A DNA stretch of 64,000 nucleotides, from positions 10,684,904 through 10,748,903 of the forward strand of contig OY754974.1 of the NCBI GenBank assembly GCA_963576475.1, written 5' to 3'. Origin of the DNA: Molanna angustata. Its lineage: Eukaryota > Arthropoda > Insecta > Trichoptera > Molannidae. Shown here one piece after another: positions 53,296 to 63,907 of the stretch. Each line of letters starts with the position of its first letter. Within the stretch, counting starts at the first letter, position 1. The notes beneath the pieces were generated by a model that saw only the letters and a list, made by a program, of their open reading frames with translations, was not told the DNA's origin and did not search any database. Position numbers and translations under genes: made by a program.

Positions 53296-54045
53296 TATCA
53301 ACCCGGACTTGGACAGCGTGATATGGTCCGATATGGAGCCACTTATGTATAGTGGTGTTCAAACAACCCCCCATAATGAAGGAGTGTGGGAAGACCACAG
53401 GCAAGATGATCGGAATAGGAACCTGTTTTAACATAAATTTGTTTGCCTGGTTTATTTCAACAGTTCATAATTACGTCAAATACATCACTCATTATCATCC
53501 ACATATTTTTCATAAGACCTTCTTTTTAAGTAATTTTTATCCAAATATCAATATTTTAGCCATGGCGTAATTATACCTCAACTCACGCATCGGTTATTTG
53601 TCAGCGTGCCTTTACTACACAAAAATTACGTCTGAATCTGGACTTGTCACGTATTGTCATAGAAATTGTAAAGGTAAAATGATTTATAATTCCACGTAAT
53701 AAGTTGAACCATCACTCGTGCACGAGTTTTTAACCAAAATGATTTATTCGATATCGAATTTTGGAATTTAGTGATTCATGCGAATGAATATTATATTTAT
53801 CCATAGATTATTTTTATATCATCAAATCGTCCTTGTGATTTTTCGCAAATCGCACAAACAAATATTTCTCAAAAGCGTGTAATGTAAACCCGTGTTTGCT
53901 GATATACGAGCAATATCGTTTCCTTAGTTTCATGGAATTTTTTTTTTCAAATTATCATTTCTCTTGTTTCAGAAGAGTTGGGAAAATTGTCATGTCTCTT
54001 TGAGAAATTATGGCTTGCTAGTCAAGGAAATCTACAAAAATCATG
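53296..54045. other. stretch without a recognised gene
   Basis: Nothing supported. Confidence 0.4.
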
Positions 54046-54049
54046 GAAC

Positions 54050-54260
54050 GTATAATATAAAGGGGTATTCGGATGATTGATGGGGGTAACTGTAGAGGTC
54101 GCCCCAGAAACAACTACATAGACCAGATAATCGGTGACGTGCGCTGTAGCAGTTATGTACAAAGAGATGAAGAGACTGGCGGACGATAGAGTTAAGTGGA
54201 AAGATTGAGTGTTTGGTGCAGACCAATCCTAGGATTGTGACCCAGAAGAGAGAGATTCGG
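54050..54260 (+). pseudogene. LINE C-terminal scrap
   Basis: In shifting frames the plus strand reads RGRPRNNYIDQIIGDVRC, then MKRLADDRVKWKD, the tail motif of a Jockey- or RTE-like protein. Confidence 0.5.
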
Positions 54261-54484
54261 ATACACCCAGGGGTGTTCTACCTATAGACTTCCACTTGAC
54301 TGTACTTTTTGACACCCTGCATAATTATATCTAATTTTGGAAAATTAATTTTATTTTAACGGCTCGATGATTTTTCCAATAAAAATCGTTTATGTGTTTA
54401 CATTTTACTACTTAATTAAAAAAACCCAATTTTTTTCGACATAATATATCATATCTTGTTTAGTTTTTCCAGTTTAAAAATATT

Positions 54485-55178
54485 TCAAAAATCATACATA
54501 CATACATACCATCACGCCATGTCCCTTACGGGGTAGGCAGAGAGAACCGAACACCATATCTTTCTATCCTGGCACACATTCTTCGCCTCGTCAACATTCA
54601 TGCATCGTCTCATACATGTTCGTCTATTGTACACGCTTCTAACATTTCCGTCTTTCAGAATATCGTTCACATGGTCGTGCCATCCCTTTCTTGGGCGGCC
54701 CCGGCCTCTCAATCCAATCCTATTCGCATTGTATATTTTCTTCGTCAGTCGTTCCTCATTCATTCTACCCATGTGGCCAAACCATCTAAGTGTGTTCACT
54801 TTCATTCTATTAATGATATCTTTCTTCATCTTACATTCTTTCCTTATGTTATCATTTCTTACCCTGTCATACATCGTTCTATTGCAGATTCTTCTTAGCG
54901 ATCTCATTTCAACAGCATTTATTCTGCTTTCGTGCGATTTCTGCCATGTCCAGGTTTCACTTGCATACGTCAACGTTGGCACTAAGATAGCGTTATGAAT
55001 GGCAACTTTGGCAGCCTTTGATATGTTGCGATCATTCATAACTGGTCTCAATGCTCCATTCACTCTGTTTCCTGCCATAACTCTTCTTTCGATATCCTTA
55101 TCAGGTCGTCCATTCCGTTGAAACATGCTTCCCAGATATACATACTCGTCGACTTGCTCGAGCCATTCATTCTCTACT
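54485..55178 (-). pseudogene. RTE-like LINE C-terminal fragment, best-preserved copy
   Basis: The 204-codon minus-strand frame, extendable upstream to ENEWLEQVDEYVYLGSMFQR, covers the whole region after the catalytic core. It includes KAAKVAIHNAILVPTLTYAS-ETWTW, MRSLRRICNRTMYDRVRNDN, LRWFGHMGRMNEERLTKKIY, GRGRPRKGWHDHVNDIL and a final SVLSAYPVRDMA. The 3' end is a CATA repeat. It serves as reference for the fragments at 0.85, 16.1, 24.1 and 36.5 kb. The 5' truncation removes the endonuclease and reverse transcriptase core. Confidence 0.8.
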
Positions 55179-55353
55179 CTTATTTTTATTTTTATTTTAA
55201 AATCGATTTTTAAATAGTAGGCAATATGAATATTACGAGCCTATACAATTGACAAGTACCAAACTATTTTTTTCGATTCATGCCAAAGGGAATTAATACG
55301 ATGGCAATTTGTTTTTCACAGAGGATGTTGAATTTATACTGAATGTAATTTAA

Positions 55354-55511
55354 GATGGGAAGTGGCAGACCGGTTAGCGCAGTGGTTTAGTAGTAATCCA
55401 GTGATCGCGAGTTCGAATCTTGTCACGAGCATTTATGCTTAGTTAAGGGAATGTATGAGGATGTATAATATGTATTTGGTAAAAGAACATATTCCTTCAT
55501 GTAAAAAAAAA
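55354..55511 (+). mobile_element. tRNA-derived SINE, diverged copy
   Basis: The head GTGGCAGACCGGTTAGCGCA and B-box GAGTTCGAATC are present, but the CCTGCCTCGACCGATTTCG part is mostly deleted. It ends in an A-rich tail. Confidence 0.7.
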
Positions 55512-55858
55512 TGTTTCCGGGGAAACATCAAAATGTTACCCATTATTTATTACAGGAAAATTTATTCTGTCTGTAATAAAAGAAATAACCGTTTCAAATG
55601 AATTAATTGTTGCTTTGTGAGATAGTTGTTAGGAAAATATTTAATATTTATTGGAAAGGTATAATAATTGGTAAATATTTGATTATTAATGTAACGAATG
55701 TGGGCATATTGATATTGTTTGATCAAGTGGATTCATATAACAATAAGTATACGAAATACGGATTTTTTTTTTTTTTTTTTTTTTTTCATGGCATTGCATC
55801 CTTTTGGATGATTTGTGCCAATATCAGACATGAATGAAAAAACAAAATAACACAAGGA

Positions 55859-58800
55859 TTACAGAATTATAAAATTAGCTTTCATTGACTTGAGCAGGAT
55901 CGCTACAACAGCTTCTGAAGCCGAGCTCAACAACGACTCAACATTAACTGGCAGATGCAAGGGAACCTTTCCATAGGCATCATAGGCGTCCCTTAATGGA
56001 CAACCCAGGAAGACATGGTTGAGCGTCTCCTCATCCAGACCACACTCGCAGTATGGGTTCTGAGCGATTCCAATTTTAAAAAGGTGGGCATCGAGCCTGC
56101 AGTGGCCAAATCGCATCCTACAGATCGCAGATATCTCTGATCTATTAAATTTCGAATTATGAAACCAAGGTTTACGGGGAATATGCTCCTGAATTAGTTT
56201 GTATCTTCTACCCTTCACAAGTGACTCATCCATCCAAAGATCGTTCCATCTCTTATGAGCGTCACGTTCCATGGACCGTCTTATATCATCATGTGGAAGG
56301 ATGAAATTTTCAATAGTAATTCCAAGGGTGCAGGCAGTTTTAGCCATATCATCCACAGTCTCATTATGTTGGATACCACAATGTGCCGGAATCCACGCAA
56401 CAATAGTCTCTATATCGGATATCATTTGATTATAAAGAAGGCTTCTGATACGCATTATGTTCGGATTGTCACTGAGAGTTGAAGAAGGGGACTTGAGAAT
56501 TTGAACAAGTGAAAGTGAGTCTGTGAAGATGATACATTTATGAATATTGTGTGAATTAATTAGACACACAGCCTCTTTTAATGCAATGCATTCTGCCGTG
56601 AAAATCGCGGATTCCGGTGGAAGTTTTAGTAGAGAGGAAATGTTTAATGATGGAATGAAGACCGCAGCTCCCAGTTCCTTATTTTCGGAAAGCTTTGAGC
56701 CGTCAGTGAATATTGTCACATGGTTTGGCCACTTATCAGCTACTATAGAGAGAAATTTTCGATTAATGCACTGTTTAGATAATGTCGTGTATTTGTCCAA
56801 ACCAATGTTTTCAATCACGTTTGGCATGAATTGCAAAAGTTCAATCGGTGAATCATAAAAAAGGGAAGGGAAGGGAGACTGTTTTATATAGAATGAAGAA
56901 CTGTATTTATTTATACTATTGCATAATAAAGGCGAAGGCTTATTAGACCAGAATCGATTAGTTTCGTAGAGAGAAATTAGAATATTAATACGTTTGAGAA
57001 GTGGATGATTTGAATAATTTATTTTCTTTAAGATAAAAGTGTCTGATAAATATTGTCGTCTTAGTGAGAGTGGCATATCCACACACTCCACCTGGAGAGC
57101 GTTGATAGGGGTTGATTGCATTGCACCAACTATTAATCTGAGGCATTTAGATTGAATTCTTTCTAGTTTTAATTCCAAATATTTCGGAAGTGGACAGAAA
57201 AAAAAACTGGCATAATCTAAGTGACACCGAACCAATGCGTTATAAATGTTTTTCATTGAAGTAGGATGAGATCCCCAAGAGACACCAGAGATTGCTCTCA
57301 ATATATTCACAGACTTTTCACATTTTGCTGCGACATATTTTATTTGGGGGCTCCAACTTAACTTCCGTTCCAAGTGTAGACCCAAGAATTTCAGTTCATT
57401 CACCTGAGGAATCTGTGTTCCTTCCACTTCTAAAGAAATTGATGGGATATTATGCTTTCTTGAGAAAAGTATGGATTTAGATTTAGAAGCAGAAATAGAA
57501 AAAGAATGTTTGATCATCCATTCATTAGCGCTATCCAAGGCGTTTTGTATAAGGGTAGTGGCCAAATCGATATTTTTATTTGATGTATAAAGGGCTATAT
57601 CGTCTGCGTATTGGACTATTTTAACGCCATTGGGGAGGACCGTATCTAAATCAGAGCAATATATATTGAAAAGAACAGGGCTCAAAACAGAACCTTGTGG
57701 GAGACCCTTCCAGATCCTTCTCCGGGCGCCCTCAAAGCCATCATCCACAACAATCTCTCTGTCAGAGAACATACTGTATATTATATTACAGAAAAGAGGG
57801 GAGAAATTCATTTTAATTAGTTTGTGGTAAAGTGTAGAAATGCAAACGTTGTCAAAAGCTGAATTTATGTCCAAGAAGACGGCAGCTATGTGCTCCTTAT
57901 TAGTGAAAGCAATGAGAATATCTGTAATGAGTATACTCAAATTGTCCATACATGAAAGAGATCTTCTGAAACCAAACTGGTTCACCGACAGTATAGAGTT
58001 ACGTTCAACGTACCAAACTAATCTATTTTTAATCAAATGTTCAAACAGTTTCAACGCGCAGGAGGATAGAGCTATGGGGCGGTAAGAAGAACCTGATTTG
58101 GGATCCTTACCATACTTAAGTATTGGTAAAATGAGTTGTTGCTTCCATGGTGTTGGTATTGTACCTGAGGTAAAAATTTCATTCAAGAAATATAGGAAGA
58201 TATCAAGAAATATTTGTGGAAATTTTTGGAAGAATATATAGGGAATTTTATCTATGCCAGGAGAACTATTTTTTTTCACTAAGTGAAGGCAGGTTTGTAA
58301 TTCATTAGGTGTAAATGGAGAAGTCAATGGATTATAATTATTGATGGGTGTTGATGAAAGAGTGTGACCTTGTTCGTTAGGGACGTAAGGAGGTGCCAAG
58401 TTGTCAATAAAGTCTGGAAGCCATACTGATCTCTCTGCACAAGTCTTGGAAGGGAGTAGAGATCCTTTGAATCGTCTAATCATTTCCCATACCCGTGTTG
58501 AAGGCGTATGTGGGGATAAATTAGAACAAAAGTTCTGCCAACCTTTGCGCTTTTTTTGTCTTAAGATTTTTTTAACCTTAGCTTGTACAGCTTTGGCATG
58601 TAAAAAAGTTTGTAGACTAAAATTTTTCCGTAATTGATACATTGCTTGTCTTCTTTCAATTATCAGGTTTGAACACTCTTCATCCCACCAAGGAGCGTTT
58701 TTTGCTCTCTTATGGTTGGTTTTTAAAGGCATACTAGCATCGGCTGCTTTATAAATTTCGTCTGTTATATATTTACATTTAGTATCAAGAGAATCAGACT

Positions 58801-59575
58801 GAAATAAACGAGTTTCAAGGGTTGAGGCACAAGTCTCGAGTTTTTCCTGGTATACATCCCAGTTAGCTTTACGTGTATTATAAAGATTTCTTGAGAAAGG
58901 GCTATATCTAACTGGTTTTGTGAGAAGTATCATGAATATTGGATAATGATCACTTGAACAAAGATCATCAGAAACACACCAGTTAATGGAGGATGATAGA
59001 TCATTTGTGCAAATACTTAGGTCAATAGCACTAAGATTTTGGGATGGTGGAGTTAGTCTAGTAGGGGCTCCGTCATTCATGACGCACAGGTTATGGCTGT
59101 CTAAAAAGGTCAGAACGCAATTTCCAGATCGATCTGTAATCGAACATCCCCAAGATGAGGAATGTGCATTAAGATCCCCCAGAAGTAGGAAGCTAGAAGG
59201 TAGTAGTGGAATAATAGAGTCAAAATATGAAATATCAAAACCAGAATTTGGTGGAATATAAACTGACACGAAGCCGATGTTGTTAATTGAAACAGCAACG
59301 ATCTCCAGAAAAGGATTGTAAGGGAGAAGTATATTAGAAAAAGGTATTGAGTTGTTTATGAGCACGGCAGCCCCACCACCGCGACCCACAGAACGATCTG
59401 CCCTTACGCAGTTATATCCCGGAATATTGAAGTTAAAATGTGGTTGTAGCCACGTCTCGCAAACTGCAGCCACATCTATGTCGTTGTCCGTTAATAGTTT
59501 TATTATTTCGTGTCGATTAGAGACTGCACTTCGTGCGTTCCATTGCAGAAGATTAAGACCTGATGGATTAGCCAT
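55859..59575 (-). CDS. I-like LINE ORF2: endonuclease, reverse transcriptase, RNase H
   Basis: An intact 1,238-residue frame. The endonuclease covers about 5-225 (LLQWNARSAVSNRHEII, VCETWL, LLGDLNAHSSSWG, SSDHYPIFM). Reverse transcriptase spans about 430-740 (KNSSPGIDKIPY, GSSYRPIALSSCALKLFEHL, FLDINSAFDNV near 573, LPQGSVLSPVLFNIY, catalytic QYADDIALY near 655). RNase H lies at about 950-1085 with its acidic residues (TIFTDGSKL, FTAECIALKEA, IIFTDSLSLVQIL, HCGIQHNETVDDMAK). The C-terminus has a Cys/His group (CECGLDEETLNHVFLGC). RNase H after reverse transcriptase is typical of the I group. The start ATG overlaps the ORF1 stop by eight bases (ATGGCTAA), suggesting coupled or reinitiating translation. 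Confidence 0.93.
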   Translation of the reverse strand: MANPSGLNLLQWNARSAVSNRHEIIKLLTDNDIDVAAVCETWLQPHFNFNIPGYNCVRADRSVGRGGGAAVLINNSIPFSNILLPYNPFLEIVAVSINNIGFVSVYIPPNSGFDISYFDSIIPLLPSSFLLLGDLNAHSSSWGCSITDRSGNCVLTFLDSHNLCVMNDGAPTRLTPPSQNLSAIDLSICTNDLSSSINWCVSDDLCSSDHYPIFMILLTKPVRYSPFSRNLYNTRKANWDVYQEKLETCASTLETRLFQSDSLDTKCKYITDEIYKAADASMPLKTNHKRAKNAPWWDEECSNLIIERRQAMYQLRKNFSLQTFLHAKAVQAKVKKILRQKKRKGWQNFCSNLSPHTPSTRVWEMIRRFKGSLLPSKTCAERSVWLPDFIDNLAPPYVPNEQGHTLSSTPINNYNPLTSPFTPNELQTCLHLVKKNSSPGIDKIPYIFFQKFPQIFLDIFLYFLNEIFTSGTIPTPWKQQLILPILKYGKDPKSGSSYRPIALSSCALKLFEHLIKNRLVWYVERNSILSVNQFGFRRSLSCMDNLSILITDILIAFTNKEHIAAVFLDINSAFDNVCISTLYHKLIKMNFSPLFCNIIYSMFSDREIVVDDGFEGARRRIWKGLPQGSVLSPVLFNIYCSDLDTVLPNGVKIVQYADDIALYTSNKNIDLATTLIQNALDSANEWMIKHSFSISASKSKSILFSRKHNIPSISLEVEGTQIPQVNELKFLGLHLERKLSWSPQIKYVAAKCEKSVNILRAISGVSWGSHPTSMKNIYNALVRCHLDYASFFFCPLPKYLELKLERIQSKCLRLIVGAMQSTPINALQVECVDMPLSLRRQYLSDTFILKKINYSNHPLLKRINILISLYETNRFWSNKPSPLLCNSINKYSSSFYIKQSPFPSLFYDSPIELLQFMPNVIENIGLDKYTTLSKQCINRKFLSIVADKWPNHVTIFTDGSKLSENKELGAAVFIPSLNISSLLKLPPESAIFTAECIALKEAVCLINSHNIHKCIIFTDSLSLVQILKSPSSTLSDNPNIMRIRSLLYNQMISDIETIVAWIPAHCGIQHNETVDDMAKTACTLGITIENFILPHDDIRRSMERDAHKRWNDLWMDESLVKGRRYKLIQEHIPRKPWFHNSKFNRSEISAICRMRFGHCRLDAHLFKIGIAQNPYCECGLDEETLNHVFLGCPLRDAYDAYGKVPLHLPVNVESLLSSASEAVVAILLKSMKANFIIL

Positions 59576-60873
59576 TGTGATTTGTTTCAGATACTAAATT
59601 CAATATATTTGTTAAGGAAGGAAATATTAGATTATTTAATGCATTATCAGATTTGGATAACAGTATAGTTAATATTTGGACGAGCAAGTTTATGAGAATG
59701 TGGGGTTCAGAGCTAGTTGGAGTATTTCCGATGGGTGAAGGAGAGGAAGAGTTTAATGAAATGTTTTCAGTCAAAGCACAACCATTTTGTGGATTTGATG
59801 GTTGGCCGTTTTTATATGAGAGGAGATTCTCAATCATGTTTTTGTCTACATTTTGTTTAAAGACTGAAGGAGGTGGGGGTGTTGGAGCTTTATTTGGGAT
59901 TGGAGAGGTTTTAGTAGTTTGGGAGCTTGCTACACTACTATATAGTTTATTTCTCTTCGGAATTAATTTTGATGCAAAAGAAAAGGACACATTTTCATCG
60001 GCCATAGTTTTTTTTTATTTCCTTCTGTCTAAGGAATTCGGGGCACGAATTACTGGTGGCTAAGTGCTCACCTTTACAATTAACGCAGCATGGAGTTGAT
60101 TCTTTCAAAGGACATATGTCCGTTGAATGGCTGGATCCACATCTTGTACATCTAGTGGTCGATGTACATCTAGCTTTAGTGTGTCCATATCGTAAGCAAT
60201 TGTGACACATATAGCTTGGGTAGATGTATTGTTCTACTTTCAACGAGTTGTAGAACAAAAACACTCGGTCTGGTAATGATTGCCCTTCAAATGTTAATAG
60301 AATCGTTGTTGAGGGCTTCCATTCGGATGAATCGGGGGTGGTGACTTTTCGGTTGAGTCTGCGCAATTTTGTAACCTTGCCAAAGGGAACAGGCACAACA
60401 ATATTTTTTAAGACTTCTTCATCATTTAAGTCAACGGGGACTCCACGAACTATTCCAGATTTGAAGAGTTTATAGTTAGGGATAAACGCGTTGAGGTTGT
60501 TTTCAGATATTGTCTTATTAGACAAGAAGTTATTAGCATTTTGAGGAGTGTTGAACGTGATTGCAATTTTTGTTCTGCTATCCGCTCGAACTCCACCAGG
60601 AACTATGCCTGTTATATTTCCCTTAGCGCATATTTCGCCAAGAAGCATGGGGTGAATGGGTTTGCCGTTTATTTTACTCTCGACCACTACCAGGAATGGA
60701 GGAGACGAAAGAAGAGAGTATTCATTTGTAAAGTTTTTTTTTGTTGATGGGGGTTCAACCTCATTATTAACTGGAAATTGTTTTATATTTTTACTTTCCG
60801 GATCTAATTTGTCAAATCTTCCGCGTTTGCGGTGAGTACCGCCAGTATCAGGGGGTTCTGGCTCATCCATTTT
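59568..60873 (-). pseudogene. I-like LINE ORF1 (nucleic-acid-binding protein), split by one A-run frameshift
   Basis: The likely start is the ATG at 60873 (MDEPEPPDTGG). The first frame, to 59995, carries a nuclear-signal-like RKRGRF, an RRM-like region and three consecutive CCHC knuckles (CHNCLRYGHTKARC, CTRCGSSHSTDIC, CVNCKGEHLATSNSC). The frame ends a few residues after a run of nine A (60008-60016 region). The neighbouring frame then continues as MADENVSFSFASKL to the normal end at 59568, overlapping ORF2. Related I-type ORF1 proteins read through this point, so a single-base A-run change explains the split. Programmed slippage or an assembly error are alternatives. Confidence 0.85.
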
Positions 60874-61425
60874 AAAAACAAAAAAAAAAAAAAAAACAAA
60901 AAACAAAAACTTGGATATAATCTAGGAATAAATCCTATAAGTATATATAAAATGAGAAATAAACAATATGAAACTTACATATAATCACTCCATGTGATGA
61001 TAAAATACATATATGTACGTATATAAATGAAAAATAAACAATATGAAACTTAAAATCACTCTATGTGGCAAAAAATAACTAATCAGAAAGAAAAATATTT
61101 ATATACAATATCAGAATCCGTGCGAGTAACGGGTCGGTGACGACGAAATACGTCACTGCCTCGAGCCGCTTCGCAAACAACACGTAAACAAGTTTTAACA
61201 GGTAACAATTATATCTAAGTAAAATAATTAAATAACCCAAACGTAAATAAAATGAAAGTAAAGTCAATATTAAACGAAATAATAAGTTAATACAGCTTTG
61301 TTAGTAAGTTATAAGTACAAATGTAAATTTCAAAATAAAAATAAATCAAAACTTATCGAGTTTGCTGGAACAGCATACAATGAGACACAAGTCCGCACTT
61401 CACAAACACTCACCACCGACCATCA
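60874..61425 (-). promoter_or_regulatory. 5' untranslated region of the I-like LINE with a tandem duplication
   Basis: The 5' end on the minus strand is TGATGGTCGGTGGTGAGTG. Two related segments (60945-60997 and 61021-61068) share AATAAACAATATGAAACTTA and a TCACTCYATGTG block and form an imperfect tandem repeat. A U-rich run lies just before the ORF1 start. I-type LINEs carry an internal promoter at their 5' end. I infer that role here but see no defining motif. Confidence 0.5.
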
Positions 61426-61436
61426 GAAATACGGAT

Positions 61437-61929
61437 ATTACTCAAAGAAAAAAAGTGAGACAGGGGCAGACCTATAATAATAAGGAAAAGGATCACATAT
61501 TATTATTATTTTTTAATTAATTTATTATAAATTACAATTTTTTTAAAACAGTACAGTAAATAATACAGTTATTTACGTAATTTCTTAATTTTTGGCTTCG
61601 CCGCTCTCCAAAGACGAATGATAGCTGATGCAAGAATGAGGATATGGAGATCTAGCAATTCTATTGTTCGAGAGGCTGGTATGTGGCTTGATTCTCCAAT
61701 TCACAGAAGATGGGCATCAATTTTGCAGTGTCTGGAGTGATTTCAATAGATATTTTTACAAAGTTAAGTTATTACGGTTAGGTATATATTTTTATATTTA
61801 TTTACTAACCATTTTTTTTTTGTATTTACGAATTGATTTGTTATTCTTTCCTTTTTTTATCTTTTGTTTGTTCTTTATGCTTATTTTCTCTCTGTTTCTT
61901 TTTTTATTTTATTTGTATACCTAATATTT
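61437..61929. other. unclassified stretch
   Basis: Nothing supported. A frame at 61664 is T-rich and hydrophobic. Confidence 0.4.
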
Positions 61930-62255
61930 AAATGATTTTATGGGTCATGTATCTCGATGGACAAAAATTGTGATGGACTAGAGGCCAAGAACGGGAAGCA
62001 GAAGCGTGGGAAGGCCCCAGACCAGATAGTCCGATGACATAAAAAAGTGGCAGGTCCTGAATGGCGAAGAATGGCTCAGGAAAGAGACCAGTGGAAGTCC
62101 AAGCGGGAGGCCTTTGCCCAATACTGGACTCAAGAAGAGGCTGAGTAAGTGAGTAAGTAAGTATTAGGTTTGTGTTGCATTGCACCCCTCTGCTCACGAA
62201 CTGAAATAAAATCTTATTATTATTATTATTATAAAGCAGCACTTGTATTACTAAG
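61930..62255 (+). pseudogene. RTE-like LINE C-terminal fragment with TTA tail
   Basis: In changing frames the plus strand reads GSRSVGRPQTRWSDDIKKVA then RMAQERDQWKSKREAFAQYW, followed by a stop, a GTAAGTGAGTAAGTAAGT stretch, AATAAAA and a TTATTATTATTAT repeat. It is a typical 5'-truncated copy. Confidence 0.65.
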
Positions 62256-62800
62256 CAGAGTTTTACATTTAACATTTTTCATAGTAAGTATAAGTTAATA
62301 TGTATTTATTTATTTATTTATGTATTTATAAGGGTGCATCGACAGACATCCAGATTACATTTTTCATAAAAACAAGTATAAAATTGGTTATTTTATGATT
62401 GTGCTGGATGCACTCAACATTATAAAATTACATGAGCTCATATTAAATAACATACATTAATTACACAATGGAGGAGGCCTACATCCACCTGTGGAGAGAT
62501 AGGCTGACAAAAAAAGAAGAAGTAGAATTACACATAGACATTGTTTTAAGTTACATTAGTTAGAAATAAAATAAGATAATTTTAAATTGAACATGTGATT
62601 ACACTTAAATATCATATAATATTATGTACGGAGACGTTCTAAACCAACAGACGAGAATATTTTTTTTTTCTTAAAAGCATAGAGCAACAAATATATCAAG
62701 ATAAGGACATTCCCTTGTTTATTTATTTAGTTAATCTTCTTGTACATATAATTAGCACACTGGCGGGCTTATTGCCTAATAAGCAGTAAGCTTATTGCCT
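62256..62800 (-). mobile_element. two LINE 3' ends on the minus strand
   Basis: ATTTATTTATTT at about 62305-62325 is the complement of an AAAT tail with noncoding sequence behind it. At 62717-62790 the complement of GGCAATAAGCCCGCCAGTGT plus an AAATAAATAAAT tail repeats the 3' end seen at 30.8 kb. Confidence 0.5.
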
Positions 62801-63508
62801 AATATTACCTTAGCTTATCAGCTTATTGCTCGTTATACTGTCTACAAATTCTAAGTATCTACAATGTTGTCATTTATAGTTTTATGTTATAGTTGAAAAA
62901 AAAGCAGTATAATATGTTCATACTTCTAGTATGTCTCTCATTAGAAACGAAACGATCAGATTTATATGAAGTGTCAAAGACATAAGATGGAGCGCTGGGA
63001 TAGTTACCAAGATTGAAAACCAATTTCAAAATATTTTACGTTTCAACCCTATCACCTTTCCAATGTCAGTATTATTATATTCAACATCAACAAAAATATA
63101 TATAACTGCTATTTCCTCTAATAACGATTGATGGTTATTGAGAATGACGGAAAAATAAGAGGAAAAAAAATATTTTCGGGTTAGGAGAAAGAAAAAAATT
63201 AATAAATATGACATGAACGTGTGGAAAATAGTGTCAAGAATGGTTGGATAAGCAGATTTATGAAGCGTAAGGAACTCGGATCGAATTTAAATCGAGGCTG
63301 AATAAGCAACACCACCTACAACATAAATCCAGTATGTACAAATGTATTATTTTCTCTACTAAAAAATTAAAAAAGAGACTTGTTATATGATTTATTTTAT
63401 TATTTGGTTGCTGACTTAATAGGCGTAATGACAGGAAAGAGAATCACTGAAATTACGATTTAAAAAATAATAGATTAAAAAGACTAAAAAAAATGTTTTT
63501 ATGTAGGT
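62801..63508. other. AT-rich stretch, nothing recognised
   Basis: No supported feature. Confidence 0.45.
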
Positions 63509-63561
63509 ACATTTAAAAGAGTTTGAAATATTATATATTAAACAAGTGGGTTGTGGCCAAC
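63509..63561. repeat. 53-bp direct repeat, left copy
   Basis: It is matched by 63855-63907 with one difference (GAGTTTGAAA against GAGTGTGAAA). It probably is the target duplication of the insertion between them. Confidence 0.8.
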
Positions 63562-63854
63562 TAGCTGTGAGGCACCGGCTTAGAATAGTGCTTTCACTCT
63601 TTTCTATTATTGTTTTCGAGTGTCCCGTAAGAGCCGGGTAATCGAAAATACAACAGGTAACAATAACATCTCATATAGTTCAGCAATGAGGTTCACCACC
63701 CATTCTGAATATAGTGCCTTTTTAGGTGAGACGAGACTGGTGTGTGGGTATACACAGATGTGTTGTGCTCCCTTTTATAAGGCAATGCACACCCGCACAC
63801 CTTTCGCTGGTTAGCCCACATTGTGGGATATGCCGTGATGGTATGAATGAATGA
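63562..63854 (+). mobile_element. 293-bp insertion, probably a 5'-truncated LINE 3' end
   Basis: It ends TGCCGTGATGGTATGAATGA on the plus strand, matching the GTGATGGTATG ends of the RTE-like copies. A short TGAA repeat abuts the right 53-bp repeat. No protein motif is clear in the rest. Confidence 0.5.
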
Positions 63855-63907
63855 ACATTTAAAAGAGTGTGAAATATTATATATTAAACAAGTGGGTTGT
63901 GGCCAAC
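63855..63907. repeat. 53-bp direct repeat, right copy
   Basis: Partner of 63509-63561. Confidence 0.8.

Larger units (their letters stand above)
55763..61425 (-). mobile_element. full-length I-clade-like LINE
   Basis: On the minus strand the order is a 5' untranslated region of about 550 bp, ORF1, ORF2 with RNase H, a short 3' region and a 24-nt poly(A) (T run at 55763-55786). Direct repeats GAAATACGGA flank it (55753-55762 and 61426-61435, possibly one base longer). Both ends are therefore defined and the copy is 5,663 bp. Long poly(A), clean ORF2 and exact duplications indicate a recent insertion. Confidence 0.9.
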
